Below, one piece after another: positions 12,237 to 25,379 of a stretch of 64,000 nt of DNA. A program made the position numbers and the translations under genes. Below the pieces are notes generated by a model, which made no database searches, was not told the DNA's origin, and saw only the letters and a program-made list of their open reading frames with translations. Source of the DNA: Saururus chinensis (lineage: Eukaryota; Streptophyta; Magnoliopsida; Piperales; Saururaceae). The stretch is from the NCBI GenBank assembly GCA_035235625.1, contig CP141143.1:30700592-30764591 (forward strand), in the 5' to 3' direction. Positions within the stretch are counted from its first letter, which is position 1. Every line of letters starts with the position of its first letter.

Positions 12237-13303
12237 AAATGTAGGGAAATTTCTTTTTCCTGTTCCATACAAGGTAACGAAATTTCAAATACGTTTGATA
12301 AGAATGATGCTTGATGGGATAGCGAAATTCCCTCATGTTCACAAAGTGCATACATGGCAATAATATAGGGAGCAATGCATGCATCAAGGATGGCTTTTGT
12401 CTCAACAAAGCATCATAATACGAAGAACGTTCCACAAATAAGCTGCTGCAAGTTCCACCATCATAGAGGATACTAAAGCAGTATGTGTATTGGCTGCGCG
12501 TATTATTCCTAGGTGAAGTGCTGGCATAAACAAGCTTCAAACGTACATGAATTTATAACACAGAAGAAGTGTCTAAAATAAACTATGTAACAATACCAAT
12601 GAGACAGATATTCCGTATTCCATAGTTGCTAACATACACACCGAGGTTTACAAATTAAGGACGAGTGTGCTAATGATTAAGCGATTTAAAGTGACAACGA
12701 GGGGTTTCTCATGTGAACAATATGACATTACGAACGAAGGACGGCTAATGATTCAACGACAATGACTAAAATACAAAGGGCTATGAAGAAGAACAAATCA
12801 TGGACAAGAATCAACTTATGTAAATATAATATGTACAGAGCAACAAAATCATTCAAGGTTACACAAAGATATGCAAACATATAGTTGAACAAAACAATAT
12901 CATACTATAGTCGTTCTGTCAAACAAAGTAAAACATGATATTTCAAGGCTATTGGCAAGAGTAGCGCCATGCACACCATAAATATGTTTGGTATGAGGAG
13001 CTAAGCTCAATTTATTTGTACACACCTTCAATTAATTAATCTACAAATTATATGAAAAAGTTGTTTCCATATTATAAAATAATTAGAAAAATAGCTATTT
13101 AACTTCAAACACCGTGAACAGTGCAATAACAAAATTCAAGTAACATGCTAAGGTAAAAACAAGTTCAAATAACATAAAGTTTGCATTTTTTTTACATATG
13201 CATTTCTTGTTTCAAATAAAACAAACTACATAGTTACGTACTACTTATTTATATTGTCATTTACATGTTCTCGTACTATACCCGAACAAAGCAAAAAAAG
13301 ATT
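12237..13303. other. Intergenic DNA, no recognised gene
   Basis: A 104-codon minus-strand frame at 12226-12540 matches no family I know and overlaps the duplicated segment at one end. The rest is AT-rich with no conserved feature visible. Confidence 0.45.
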
Positions 13304-14463
13304 TCAATCCAATGGTTGAAGATGATCGTCTACTAAAGCCCACTGTGTGTAACAATTGCAAGGTTTGCGACCATTGTGTTGAATAGGCATGCTCGTCATA
13401 GCACTTTGGTATAGGAAAAGAGTAGAACTGAACCTTTTCATGCCAACACCAACAACTTCGAAAATCTCTTCCTTGACAACATCCCATACATAGCAATTCT
13501 GTAGTCCAAGCAGAACAATTTTATCAAAAGTATAAATAAGAAGCAAGATACCCTAGGTAAGATAGATGCAATTGGGTCCATCAAAAGCCTAGCAGTATGA
13601 GTCCAACATCGCCTAGGATAGGTAGATAGTGTATAGATGTCTAACTCATTGTGACACACATATAGTATATCTAAAGATCCCTCTCTACTGCCAAGGAAAA
13701 CTTTCCTACCAACTCTTGGAGGATTAGTCTCATACAGTAAAGAAATTGAATCTAATTCAAGGCTTTGAGCATCAAACACAAAGATCCGTGAGCAACTAAT
13801 AAGCACGTACGCAACTTGGTCAACGACAATAGGTGGTTCCCTCCCAAAAGAAGATGGCGCTCGAATGCTGGTTGGCCCAACCCAAATCCATCTCCAAATC
13901 CGTGAATCAAAGCATTCACAACAATATGACTCAATGGCAGTATGTGACCAAATGAAACGAAGAATCTTATAATGCCACCCGTCAATTAGATTGACAATAA
14001 GTATGTATTTAGAAGATGTGAAACGAATTGCAGTACATGGAATAACTATCCATTTTTTTATAGTTGGATGATATATATAGTACCTTTTTCAAGTAGCAAA
14101 AGAAGATTTCAAGAGCAAATGACCAGAAATGGACGATGCAACCAATGACATAGATTCTGGAATATCAAAATCGCAAATGCCGTTTATGCGTAACCGTGGA
14201 TCTATGGGTATACAACATCTACCTATTGAAATTGACCTTTGTAGCTGAAGAAAGTAGCCGAACATCCCAGATGAGCAAATGCATCTTTTAACAATGAACA
14301 TTGAAGTCGAAACTACACATCTCCATCTCCAACATGTGCACCGAGTTAGTGCGAGTGCATCCGCTATCATCATTGTAAATATGATGAAAAGGATATCATG
14401 AGGAATTTCAAAACCCCCATAAATTTCCTCCCAATTTGCCAGGATCAAAAGAGGGAGAACCAT
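13304..14463 (-). pseudogene. F-box protein pseudogene, copy 2
   Basis: The copy starts at an ATG at 14463 and ends with the C-terminus DDHLQPLD at 13304. The F-box is at residues of about 20-60 (IPHDILFIIFTMM, then CWRWRCVVSTSMFIVKRC). The downstream domain has YYIYHPTIKKWIVIP, SSFGREPPIVVD, FLGSREGSLDILYV and ALVDDHLQPLD, all shared with copy 3. Two lesions are visible. One is an in-frame TGA at about 14089 (after KSSFAT), where copy 3 has an Arg-rich stretch. The other is a one-base loss near 13540, after which the frame continues as DKIVLLGLQNCYVWDV. There are no introns. The reading is otherwise open for about 380 codons, so it died fairly recently. Confidence 0.82.
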
Positions 14464-14746
14464 CTTAACCTCATGAAAATAGACATATTGTCATAAAAAA
14501 ACATGTCTATCACGACATGGTACCATTTTGGTTCATAATCAAAAAAGGATAAAGCCCAAACAAACACATCCAAAACAAAATATGAGATACAATAAACTGG
14601 ATGAAAGCACATATTTACACGAACAAGGTGCCACTCAACACAGAAACAACCACGCGGCTTGTAAACCTAAAATCTTGACTTGCACAACCGAAAATATGGG
14701 ATATAAATTAAACAAAACTATTTGGCCCATACAAAGAATTATATAC
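14464..14746. other. Upstream region of F-box copy 2
   Basis: This is probably the former promoter and 5' leader of the minus-strand F-box copy 2. No TATA box or other element stands out. Confidence 0.35.
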
Positions 14747-15650
14747 GACTAAGATATACTATATAATTAATTTAAAAACCAATTTCTCGTTTTAAATTTA
14801 AATTAATCTTACCAATAGGAAAAAACATGTGTTTATTACCAAGTACAGGGTTGAACTTGAGAGTCCTAAGAAATCATATCTACACCATGTTAGTAACATA
14901 TGGCACAATTTCTTTGAAATGTTTTTTAAATTACATTTTTTAATATTCTTCAAAATGGTACACTTACATTTATGGAATTAACGATGATAAATCTTGGGGA
15001 GAGACAAAAAAGTTTGTTCTACAAGTTCATGCATATAAAAGGTATTGCTACCATAAGAAATATCAAAATATACTAAAATGAACACCAATAGTTATTTCAA
15101 ATTTTAATCTATTGAATCATGTTACTATTTCGTGACTCGAAAAATAATAGATCTGTTACTGTCTAACTAATCAATTCTCAAAATACAAGTCTTCTTATAA
15201 TTAAACAACTCTAAAACCACTCAAACTTGTCACATCTAAATTTAATTGAAACAATCATAGGCAAAACTATGCGTCAAACAGAAACAAAGATAACGAAAAG
15301 AAATTGGGACGAGCCTTGAAAGGAAAAAATCTTTTCGAAATCTCAACCAACCTCGTACTACAATACAAATTATTCCACAATGAGCTTGCCAAGAGTAAGT
15401 GGAAGCTCAAGAAATAGTGAAAACAATGCATTTATACATATTATTTATATCCAATGACATGATTATATATTTACTAATGGTTACTAATCAAGTTTTGGAA
15501 GTCCAAAGGGGAAGAAGTTACAGTATTACCTATCAAGTAATTTAGAAATAATGTGACCCTTCATAATGACAAGCCATAAATATTAAATATCATACAACCT
15601 TTCGGTTACCAAATATTAAATAACAACCATATGCTATTTATAAATGCGTT
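14747..15650. repeat. Tandem duplication, unit 1 (~0.9 kb)
   Basis: The unit aligns end to end with 15743-16640. Shared marks include 'ttttaaatttaaattaatct', 'ttatggaattaacgatgata' followed by 'aatcttggg', 'acttgtcacatctaaattta' followed by 'attgaaac', and 'ggttaccaaatattaaataa' followed by 'caacc'. Neither unit has a gene I recognise. Confidence 0.85.
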
Positions 15651-15742
15651 ATAATGAAACACATTTATTTAACATAGCACACACATACTAATAACATAAT
15701 TAGAACCTTCCAATCATTTGAGGCATTTAAAGATTTATCTAC

Positions 15743-16640
15743 GACTACATATAGTATACAACTAAATTTATGACCAATTTTCTATTTTAAATTTAAATTA
15801 ATCTTATCAAGAGGAAGACTAGGTGTTATTACCACGCACAAGGTTGAACTTCACAGTCCTAGGAAATCATATGTACACCACGTTACTAACATACGGCGCA
15901 ATTTATTCGAACCATTTTTTAAGCTCCATTTTTTAATATTCTTCAAAACGGTATACTCTTACATTTATGGAATTAACGATGATAAATCTTGGGGGAGACA
16001 AAAAGTTGATTCTCCAATTTCATAATTTTAAAGGTGTTGCTGGCATAAAAAAAATTGAAATATAATAAAATAAACAACAATATTTATTTCAAATTTAAAT
16101 CTATTAATTCATGTTACTATTCAATCACTGAAAAAAAAAGATCCATTACTGTCTAACTCATCAATTGTCAAATATAAGTCTTGTTATACTTGAACAAATA
16201 TTAAGCCAATCAAACTTGTCACATCTAAATTTAATTAAAACAACCATAGGCAAAACTACATGTGGGAGGGGGCGGGGGTTGCGGCGAGGGGTTGAGGAGG
16301 GGGGATGCGGGGGGGGGAGAGGCGGGGGGCAAGCAGGGGTTGACGACAAGGGGGATGCAGGGGGGAGAGGATGGGGGTGCCAATAGTAAGTGGAAACTCA
16401 AGAGATAGTAAGAACAATGCATTTATACATATCATTTCTATCCAATGACATGATTATATATTTACTACTGGTTATTAATCAAGGTGTGCAAGTCCAAACG
16501 GGAAGAAGTTAAAGCAGTATCATATCAAGTAACTTACAAATAATGTGAGCCTTCATAATGAGAAGCCATAAATTTTGAATAACATACGACCTTTTGGTTA
16601 CCAAATATTAAATAACAACCTTATGCTTTTCCTAAACGTG
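15743..16640. repeat. Tandem duplication, unit 2 (~0.9 kb)
   Basis: This is the second copy of 14747-15650, about 1 kb downstream and in the same orientation. It differs by scattered substitutions and by one block, 16261-16377, where a G-rich sequence replaces about 150 bases of ordinary AT-rich sequence seen in unit 1. Confidence 0.85.
16261..16377 (+). other. G-rich block, G-quadruplex candidate
   Basis: About 117 bases on the plus strand are dominated by G runs of 3-9 separated by short A, C or T spacers. Many satisfy the four-run pattern for an intramolecular G-quadruplex. The flanks, 'aaccataggcaaaactac' on the left and 'gccaatagtaagtgg' on the right, match unit 1 of the local duplication, where the intervening DNA is ordinary and AT-rich. 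Open frames across the block are trivial (Gly- and Arg-rich, or Pro-rich on the other strand) and are not taken as genes. It could also be an assembly or sequencing artefact. Confidence 0.6.
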
Positions 16641-17186
16641 ACAGCATACAATTTTGTATTTCTGTTCTATTGAATATCATAACTCTTTCATAGTTTTCAA
16701 TACACAGTATACATTATACAACGAGTTATCTAATCCGTTCAAAACGTCAATGTTTTTATATAATTTTTGAACTCCATCATCTTGTGATGTTATATGATAT
16801 AAAAACATAGTCTCTATGTATCATATATTTATATATTATCAAAATTGTTAATTTAAATAAAATGTTGAAAAAACACCCAACAAAATAACAATAGATTTAC
16901 AATAAACAAGATTAGATAGTTGATCACTCAGTATATAAGAATTGAATCCCATAGTACAAGGGGTTCAAATGACCAAATAAAATTAACCGCGGTTAGCTAG
17001 AGAAATGTCCACAAACACATTGTTATTATTACAAAAATAAAGATACTCTAAGAAATTAAAATAAGCACTAAGCAAGTATCTTCCTAAGATACACTCTAGA
17101 AGAGTAATCTAAAAACAACAATGCGAAACAAAATAAAATTTAACACATCATTTCCACAACCTCCCAACATAAAACAATATTATAAT
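16641..17186. other. AT-rich spacer
   Basis: Nothing recognisable lies between the tandem duplication and the 3' end of F-box copy 3. Confidence 0.45.
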
Positions 17187-18337
17187 TTAATCAAGGGGCT
17201 CCAAGTGACCATTGATTATATGCCAATCAACATCACAGTTGCAAGGTCTATGACGACTATGTGGTATCAGAGTATCTGTCATAGCACTTTGATATATAAA
17301 GATGTTAGAATTGTAGCTCTTTAAGGAAACTCCACTTACTTCATAAAATACTTTCGTGTATACATCCCACACATAACTATTTTTCACTCCAACCAATAGA
17401 ATCCTATCAATAGTGTGAAACAGAAAACATGCAACTCTAGGTAGGATAGACTCAATAGAATCCATAGAAAACCTGCACTGGACAGTCCATGAGCGAGATG
17501 GATAAGTATCTAATGTATAGACATCCAACACATTGTCATATATGTGTAGTACATCCAAAGACCCTTCTCTACTTCCAATAAATACACTTCTTCCACTTCT
17601 TGGAGGATAAGTATTGTCAGGCAAAGCGATCAAGTTAGATTTAAGATTACTAACATCAAATTCAAGAATCCAACAATAATTAATCAATATGTAACATAAA
17701 CAGCCGGCAATAATGGGCGGTTCTTTGCCAAATGAAGAGGATGCTTGAACGCACATCGAACTACCCCAACACCACTTATAAGTCAATGAATCAAAATATT
17801 CAAACCAATAATGGCTATTATAAGAATCTGGCCAAAAAACCCATATAATCCTATAGCGCCATTCTTCAAATGGATTCGCAACCATAATGTATTTAGAAGT
17901 AGGGTACGATATACGCGAACCCGGGAGAACTGCCCACCTCTTATGGTAGCACAATAGACATAATATCTTGGCCGCAAAGACTTAGTAGATTTCACCAACA
18001 ATTGTCCTTGTATAGATGATGCAACAACAACAACGGGCTCAAGAATATTAAAGTTGCAAATACTTTCTACCGCTAGCTGTGGATCGATGGGAAGAAACCG
18101 TCTTGACAATGAAGAAGACCTATTCCTTTGTATAAAATAACCGAATGTGCCTGAGTACCGAATACAATGCTCGATAATAAACATTGAAGTACCAAGTGCA
18201 CGCCTCCACCTCCATGCTCCACACCGAATTAGTGAAATCCCATGAATATCCATCATCAAAAATATTAAAAATAATATATCACTCGGGTATATCAACTGCA
18301 GTGAAAATGGGGGTCCTTTCATATTCACCGAAAACAT
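17187..18337 (-). pseudogene. F-box protein, copy 3, single frameshift
   Basis: This is the least damaged F-box copy. The ATG is at 18337. The F-box region (YPSDILFLIFLMM, then CGAWRWRRALGTSMFIIEHC) covers about residues 17-60. It is followed by RYYVYCATI, SKYIMVANPFEEWRYRIIWV, FEYFDSLTYKWCWG, SSFGKEPPIIAG, FIGSREGSLDVLHI, NSYVWDVYTKVFYEVSG and a C-terminus ending INGHLEPLD at 17187. The only break I see is a one-base frame change near 17945, between ATI and KRWAVLPGS. The protein would be about 383 residues. SCF substrate receptors of this kind use the F-box to bind SKP1 and the C-terminal part to bind a target. The target is unknown. It is either a recent pseudogene or a sequencing error away from a live gene. 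Confidence 0.82.
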
Positions 18338-21300
18338 CCAATTCCAAATAAAGAAGTGCCAACATGATTTAAATCTACAAAAAAAGTAATCTGAACTAAT
18401 ATATCAAAAAAATAAATTGATAAAACAAAATTTGATGTGAGACTATAAAGGAAATAGTAAAGAAGCTCACTACCTAACAATTACCCAAAAGAAGCTCACT
18501 ACTCCAAAGTATCTGTTCCACCTGAATTTTGAGTGCATTCTATTATTTTTAAGGTGAATGACATGCTAATCTAGCAGCGTCACCACGAAGGTTCCTTTTA
18601 TCATTTACATTATCATTATAGTAGTAAACAAATTGATAAATAATCATTCATGACCCATTCATTTATTTCCAAAGTGACATGTCATACCAATGTTGTGACA
18701 AATCAAGGATCTTCTTATTGTTTACCACTCTATAAAGAACCTTTATACTCTTGTCAACTCCATCTATGGCACAAAACTAACACTTACATTGGCTAATGAA
18801 CCCATGCAGTTGAAAAACTCAATGTACTATTTTTATTGAAACGCCACTCATTCACACGCACTGTGTAGGAGTTATATCTCTTTTAAGACTATAAACTTGA
18901 TTGAACCCGAATAGAGGGCCTATATACAACAAACTCCTAAGCTTGAGGGAGAAGAAAACCCATCATCATTTTTTTATATCGTGAACTTCCTTTGTATCGC
19001 TAAATGAACTTACACTTGGGACTTAGACTAACACTTAGTGCTCATGGCCTTAAGTGTCAGACAATGTTGCAAGGTGAAGGCCAGTACCTTCTTTGTATTC
19101 CCAAACCTAGTGTCTAGTTTACCTTTTTTTTTACTTAATCTTTATCACATGCTATAGCATTTACTTACATTGATAATAAAAATAAAATTTAACAAGTATT
19201 TAATAATATTTGTTATTACAATTGGAGATGATTACTAACTATTCAAGTAATCATTTTTTTATTTGCCCTTTTTAATAAGTGAATTTTTTAACTATCGTAT
19301 ACTTCTAGCCAAGAGTAGTTATTTTTATTTGGGCTTTTAATCCCTCATGTTATGGGATTCGACTCCTATATATTGAATAATTTAATGTCTAAACTTCTTT
19401 ATTGCAAAATCACAATTTATGTATATTAGACACACGTGATATTAGCTAGTGTTATAAAGCAGAACCTGCGCAGATTTAGCATACAAAATTTACATTATTT
19501 TAGAAAAATAATTGTAAAAATATTAGTTATTTGTGATTTGTATAGTTCTCATACTCAAACATTACTATCCTTAGCTACTGTATAAATTGAATAAATTTAT
19601 CATAAAATTATGCACGTGTCTTTGGTTCATTTCCTCGCTATATTTTATTAACTTATAATCACTTGATTCTTGTATCTTAAAACACTTATTTATCATCCTA
19701 CGCTAATATTTACATGTAAGCGTAAAGTTAAAACCATTTTATCGGAAAATTGTATGAGATAACCTTTATAGACAAAGATTATTTGATATAACAAATTCAT
19801 TTAAAATTTTATAATGTTTGGTTATCTGAATATTGGGTAATCGGATACCATGACTTCAAGTTTTTCAGAGAAAAATTTAACAAAATAATCAAGCTTATCC
19901 TTCGACACATTAAATTTGACATTTAAAGTATATATTCAAAAGTGCAACATTATTGATTACTTGAATAACTTTAAAAAAAATTTGAATCAAAACTGATTTA
20001 GAGAGTTTGAGCTCGAATGCATGTTTTTTATGAAGACGAAGCTTCGACTTACACAATTCAAACATTCAACCTTGAGTTTGAAGAATTATGGAATCTCAAT
20101 GGAGCTCAAAATTATCTATTGTGTACAATTTTAAAGTAAAAGGTGTGATAGAAACTATGGATTCATTTGACCTTGAAGGTATGGAAAAGTCTAATTATTT
20201 AGGGCAAAAATTTTGATATGTGTGTTCCAAGTCAATGTAATACAACTAACAAAGGAATATAAACATAGATCTTCCCTATGTTAGTTCTAAGTAGTAAAAA
20301 GTCAAAATACAATCTTTGGAAGCTTCATTTTGTTGTGAGAGTTGTCTTCATTTCTTTATTTTTAAGTTCCTTGAAAATATCATAATTCGTATTTGCTCTA
20401 TAGTATTATTTAATTATAGTCAAGTTTCTAAGTTTACCGAGTTTTCTCTTCGAACTTAATCAAAGCTTGTTTATAGACCATAAATAATTTTATTTCAAAC
20501 CTATGTCCTTGAGCTACTCACTAGAAAATAAGTTGATTGTGGAATCATGGACACCCGTGCAATATAATATTAATACTTCAATGGATTCAATAGTATAGAA
20601 ACACAAACTTTGTATCCAATTTTGCATAGTGAATCTTTTCTGCTAACCTAAGTGCCGAAGACCCCACTAAAATGCAACGCCCAATTTTTCTATAGGAAAT
20701 GTGTATACATTTCTTTAGTACAGATTGTTAAAATAAATTAACATTAGACCTAAATGTGGCTACCAAATGCATATAGAGAAACTTACCTTATGTCCCAATA
20801 CAATATATTAACGTTATGGAAATGTGCAAGTTGACACAATATAATTTAATTTTCTTTTTTTTAGTTCTCCTTATCGGGATTATTTCCTATATTTTGTCTA
20901 CCATACAAAGTCTACCTTAATCTTTTCGAAGCCAATATAAACCTACTAAATCAAGCTCCTTTCACAAAACTTTCTCAATTTTTTTTAACTCCGATAATCA
21001 AGAGAACACTATTTGTTTTTCCAAGACAACCAACTCTCCTATATCTCACCCTCGTTGGATTTATACTATTTTTTCTTGTACGCATAGAATTGAATTTTAA
21101 GGTGTTTCCTTTACTTGAAATACTTTTACAATAAAAATGACTACTAAACATACATATGAGTCTGGATATGAAAAGCATAAACGAGTAGACAAATTAACTC
21201 GATCACAAAAATAATGAATAGTGAATATAAATTTGAATACGAATATGAGAAGTATCAAAAACTTAAAGATCATTATTTAATCAAAATACTATATTATATT

Positions 21301-24300
21301 ATAGTTAAATTTAGAAATAATTTGCCCATATTAATAGCCTTTTATGAAGGCAATTTTTTTATTAAGTATAGGTTTTATTAAATAAATTTTTTTAATGCAG
21401 TCATTAATATGGGACAAAGAGAGTATCAAAGTAATTTATTTAAGATTTGTGTAAATAACAAATAAAAATCGAGATAAATTTTGTTAATTGATGAACATAA
21501 ATATATATAAATATGGAAAATGAATTCAAAGTAATTGTCAAGAACCACATTTCAACCAAAAAAAACCATATAAAGCAACCATGACAGTGATAGAACCAAA
21601 ACCTTTACCAAACCATAATTACACCTAGTAAATTACGATAAGTCATATGCCCTGCCACTCATGTTAGAAATATTAATATCTTATTGTTCATATCTAACGA
21701 AGACTATCAAGTAAATACTGCACCTCTGATCAACCCCTATAACCCCTAAGCCAATAGATATTATTCTAGGATTAAACTATTCAAGCTTAACACATTCGCA
21801 CCAGCTAAACCAAACTGTATGAATAAATAAGAAGTAAAAAACAAGACAAATTGTTTCAAAGGATAGACGAGATGATAGAAAAGCAGGCCAATGTCTTCCT
21901 CATATTGTGCCTGATCGGGTATTGGTTCTACATATTCACGAGAAATCAGTTAACAAAGAATCAAAGAAAATCTTACTGCATTTTGGTATGAGCACATCAT
22001 GTGATATGATAACATTAGCCAATGTAATTTAGTTTATATCCATGCCAAAGTTGGTAGTACGCACTCGGGTGATGATAGGAGTTGGGAAACTGGAAATTTG
22101 TGTAATAAATATTCCTCTTAATCTTCAAAATCGCATTTGACTAGTTTGTCTAACTGGTTCCTCATAATTCAGTAGTTGGCATATAATTTACTGCTGGAAG
22201 CTTATAAATAGAACTGAAGTAGCAGTTAAGTCATGCCTGATATATGGGATAGTTCATAATTTTTTTAACTAAGGTTCTTATGTTCACAAATAAAATCAAC
22301 ACCACCGTTGACATGAACATGTATATTCCAATAGATGAGCAAAAAGGAAATCAATCCTATATAATTGGAACCAAATAAACCTAGACAAAAAATGGCGTGC
22401 ATAAATTAGTTAACTAAATATGATAATCAAACCACAGGAAATTATGAAGTCTATCCTAACTTGGTCAGTGCGATCAGTATCCCATTAGCCTGTGTCTTGC
22501 AAGAGGAGAGGGGAAACTACGTGGAACTTTCAAAAAACATCAATAGAATTGTTCCAGTAACCTTCTTTGACAAGAGTGCGAAACTCCATTGAACTTTCGT
22601 CAATAGACCCAAGCAAAACACAAAGAGTACAAGTATACGAACAACATACACAAAGAAAATAATTAAATAGCAAAATCTAAGAACATGTAAAAGCAATGGA
22701 AAATTGTAATATACATACCAATTAACTGAAAAATATGTTTGATGAGAGACGCAGATCTATATGCACAGGCCTTCCTCGTGATTCTTTACTAGGTGCACAA
22801 ATACTAATATGGTTTTATTACACATATGTTTAGCGTCAATTATGTAATGTTTTCTACAAAATAAACAGTAAAATATTCCATCCACCACGTTACACAGCAA
22901 ATCGTGCAAATTCCCAAATGAAGCCACCGTATTTTATTTAAACGAGCATCAGCAAGGATTACTTAGTATATATTTCGTTTTTCCTTAAGCAAGCATAGAT
23001 TTTCCCCAATATTACGTGCCAAAATTATGGATATTAAATGGATTTTGAGAATATGTGAATGAAGGATACCTAATATAAACACAGCCTCATAATCACGCCA
23101 CTAACAAAATATGGAAATTAAATCTATTTTCAATAAATAGAAATATAGCCTAACAAACATAGACATACCCCCATAATTATGCCATTTGAAATAGGCTTCA
23201 ATTAGTATAGAACATGAAAAGTACCATTGATGCAGGTTATATAAACAGCCAGATGAAGAAGCTTCGGTTACTCAGAATACAATTACATTAATCAACAGCC
23301 AGACGAAGGTCCCAAAAAGGCTAGGTCAGCCAAACAGCTAACAAATTTAATACGAGTATCAACATTAAATATTTACACTGCAGCCAACTAATTTAATATG
23401 GGTAGCAAAATTAATTTTTTACTTTATTAACATATATTTACCTCTTAGCAAACGACTCATTGACATTTACCAAAATTAATATATGTCTATCACATCACGT
23501 AATTCTGCTAAGTTATTCATTTTTTTTAAAGTAAGTATTTGAAAACACCAACCTGCTTATGCCAATAGCAACCATACATGCAGAGCTTGCACACGTGGCC
23601 ACTTCTATTATTGAAGGGGAAGTGCACCAGAACAAACTCTATGGAATTATTGTAATTGCATTCAGCCACATGGGAATTTTAAAATTAAGACAATGTCAGT
23701 CGGAGAAAACTATAAATTCCCTGCACCATCTCTAAGTAAAGACATTGCCTTAGGATAGGTTCGCTACCCAACACTAAGAAATTAGCCATTTCTAAGTAAA
23801 TAGATTGACTTGTTGTCCATTATTAAATACTTTCCATCTTTTGGTACACACATGTTTTTAGTTTTCACTTCATTTTACTTTTGTTTTCTTGTTGAGTTCA
23901 TTAATAGGTTTTTAATAAAAAATTGAATATGGTCAAACACAAAAAAAAATTGTGTACTTATTTATTGTTGTTTAAAATATGCTTGTCTTAACGGGATTAT
24001 AGCCGTGAGATGATCAAGAAATTATCAGTTTTATATGATTCAAGGTGGTAAATTTATGGACTTTTCTGTTATGGGAGTGGGGGGAATCCTCTGCCCGATA
24101 CACATAAGTAAAATGGAGCGCACCCCCATTCAATTTTGCAAGGGATGCTGCCACAACCTAGGTAGTAGTGTTGTGGAGTTTTTACAGGCAGATACAAATG
24201 AATTAGTCGGGGAGGCCCGTCTAATTGAGCAGCATTTTCCGGGGGCGTGACCCTAGCAGATACAACTGAATCGTATAGGGCCTTTGAGTCCCCATGGTGA

Positions 24301-24529
24301 TCCCCAATCAGAAATCTCCATAATATTCTAGGCTCTGGCAGGGGCACCCCCCATAAAAATCTGCATAGATTTCTTGTTTCTAGTCATGGTTATTTATATT
24401 TGAATTTTGTTGAATCTGTTACTGTAGTAAAAGATTTAACTTTAGATTCTTAGTTTACTTATGTTTTGTTTATAATGATGTGAATCAATGTTGCATACGA
24501 TGATATGTTATTTACAACTATATTTGTAT
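18338..24529. other. Long AT-rich intergenic region
   Basis: Over these 6 kb I could support no gene. Only short, unrelated open frames occur. A G- and C-richer patch at 24030-24350 carries overlapping frames on both strands that match no family I know. The style of 18490-19100 and 26330-26560 suggests decayed transposon DNA, but no ends or domains could be assigned. Confidence 0.4.
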
Positions 24530-24912
24530 ATTATAACTTGAATAAACTTTATGTTACACAGTAAGATGGTTTTTTACTCGGATTTGTGATTAAATCTATG
24601 CTCCAGCTTTGCACCACGTATCCATTTGGCATGCCGATCTATTGATACACATAACATATCCATTTGGTTGTGGATTGAGTTTTCAACATTGTTAACTATT
24701 TTTTAAAGTAGGTTTTACAATTAACGTTTAATAAGAAAAAATTTCCTTCTACGTAGGGCCTACAAGCCTACTGTTTACTATGCATATGTAGTATGTATAT
24801 TAGTGTTTTCTTCATTTTTCAATGTTGTTAATTCTTGCTATATAATTATCTAATATGTGTATGTTGATCGTAGTGTTCAAATCTTTTTTTTACCTATTCA
24901 TATGTTAAAATT
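24530..24912. repeat. Inverted duplicate of the 8.3 kb/12.0 kb segment, empty site
   Basis: This is the reverse complement of 8285-8374 joined to 11967-12236, without the 3.6-kb LTR-like insertion. It holds one uninterrupted 'atatacatactacatatgca' where the other copy has the insertion. It also carries about 60 extra bases near 24800-24870 that are absent from the other copy. At 24912 it changes abruptly into a scrap of F-box sequence. Confidence 0.8.
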
Positions 24913-24917
24913 GCCCA

Positions 24918-24970
24918 TGTATAGATGATGATACAACAACAACGGGCTCAAGAATATTAAAGTTGCAAAT
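24918..24970 (-). pseudogene. F-box gene scrap (copy 4)
   Basis: These 53 bases are nearly identical to 18009-18061 inside F-box copy 3, including 'aacgggctcaagaatattaa' and 'agttgcaaat'. The scrap is in the same orientation as the other copies. It begins exactly where the inverted duplicate ends and stops as abruptly. It marks the junction of a rearrangement and has no function of its own. Confidence 0.8.
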
Positions 24971-25379
24971 TTACATTGAGCTGCATTCAAGTAGATTACA
25001 TCAGACAATGGCATCAAATTAATTGATGAATTGAAGGGGAACATTTTTATTAAAAAGTACAAACACCAGCGAATCACAAATTGAGATTTATTGAAAGCAC
25101 TGAACCAAATATACATTATAGCCTAAACAAGAAGAAGAACTAAGCAAAGGCTCACGACAAAGCAGCCATAACAAAATGACGTTGTGAGAGATTGCAATCG
25201 CGGCTGATGGCAAACCACGGATCTTGGTGAGGAAGATGACGAATCTGGGAAATTGCGGTAAACGATGGATTTGGGCGAGGCTTGGTGTTGAATGGCAGAT
25301 TTGGACAACGGAGCTTGGCAAAAATAGTCGCTAGCACCAGAATCGGCAAAGGGGGGGAAATGAAGAATAGTCAAGAGGT

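Noticed and set aside
12226-12540. 104-codon minus-strand frame
   Set aside because: No recognisable domain. One end lies in a duplicated non-coding segment whose other copy lacks the frame.
3062-14463. UGA recoding (readthrough or selenocysteine) in the F-box copies
   Set aside because: Considered because all in-frame stops are TGA, but the same copies also carry frame changes, and CGA deamination explains the pattern simply.
16161-16422. Gly-rich and Pro-rich frames at the G-rich block
   Set aside because: They only reflect the G runs. No start context or homologue is recognisable.
24035-24347. Overlapping frames of 71 and 92 codons
   Set aside because: They sit on opposite strands and neither matches a family I know. 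Left unannotated.
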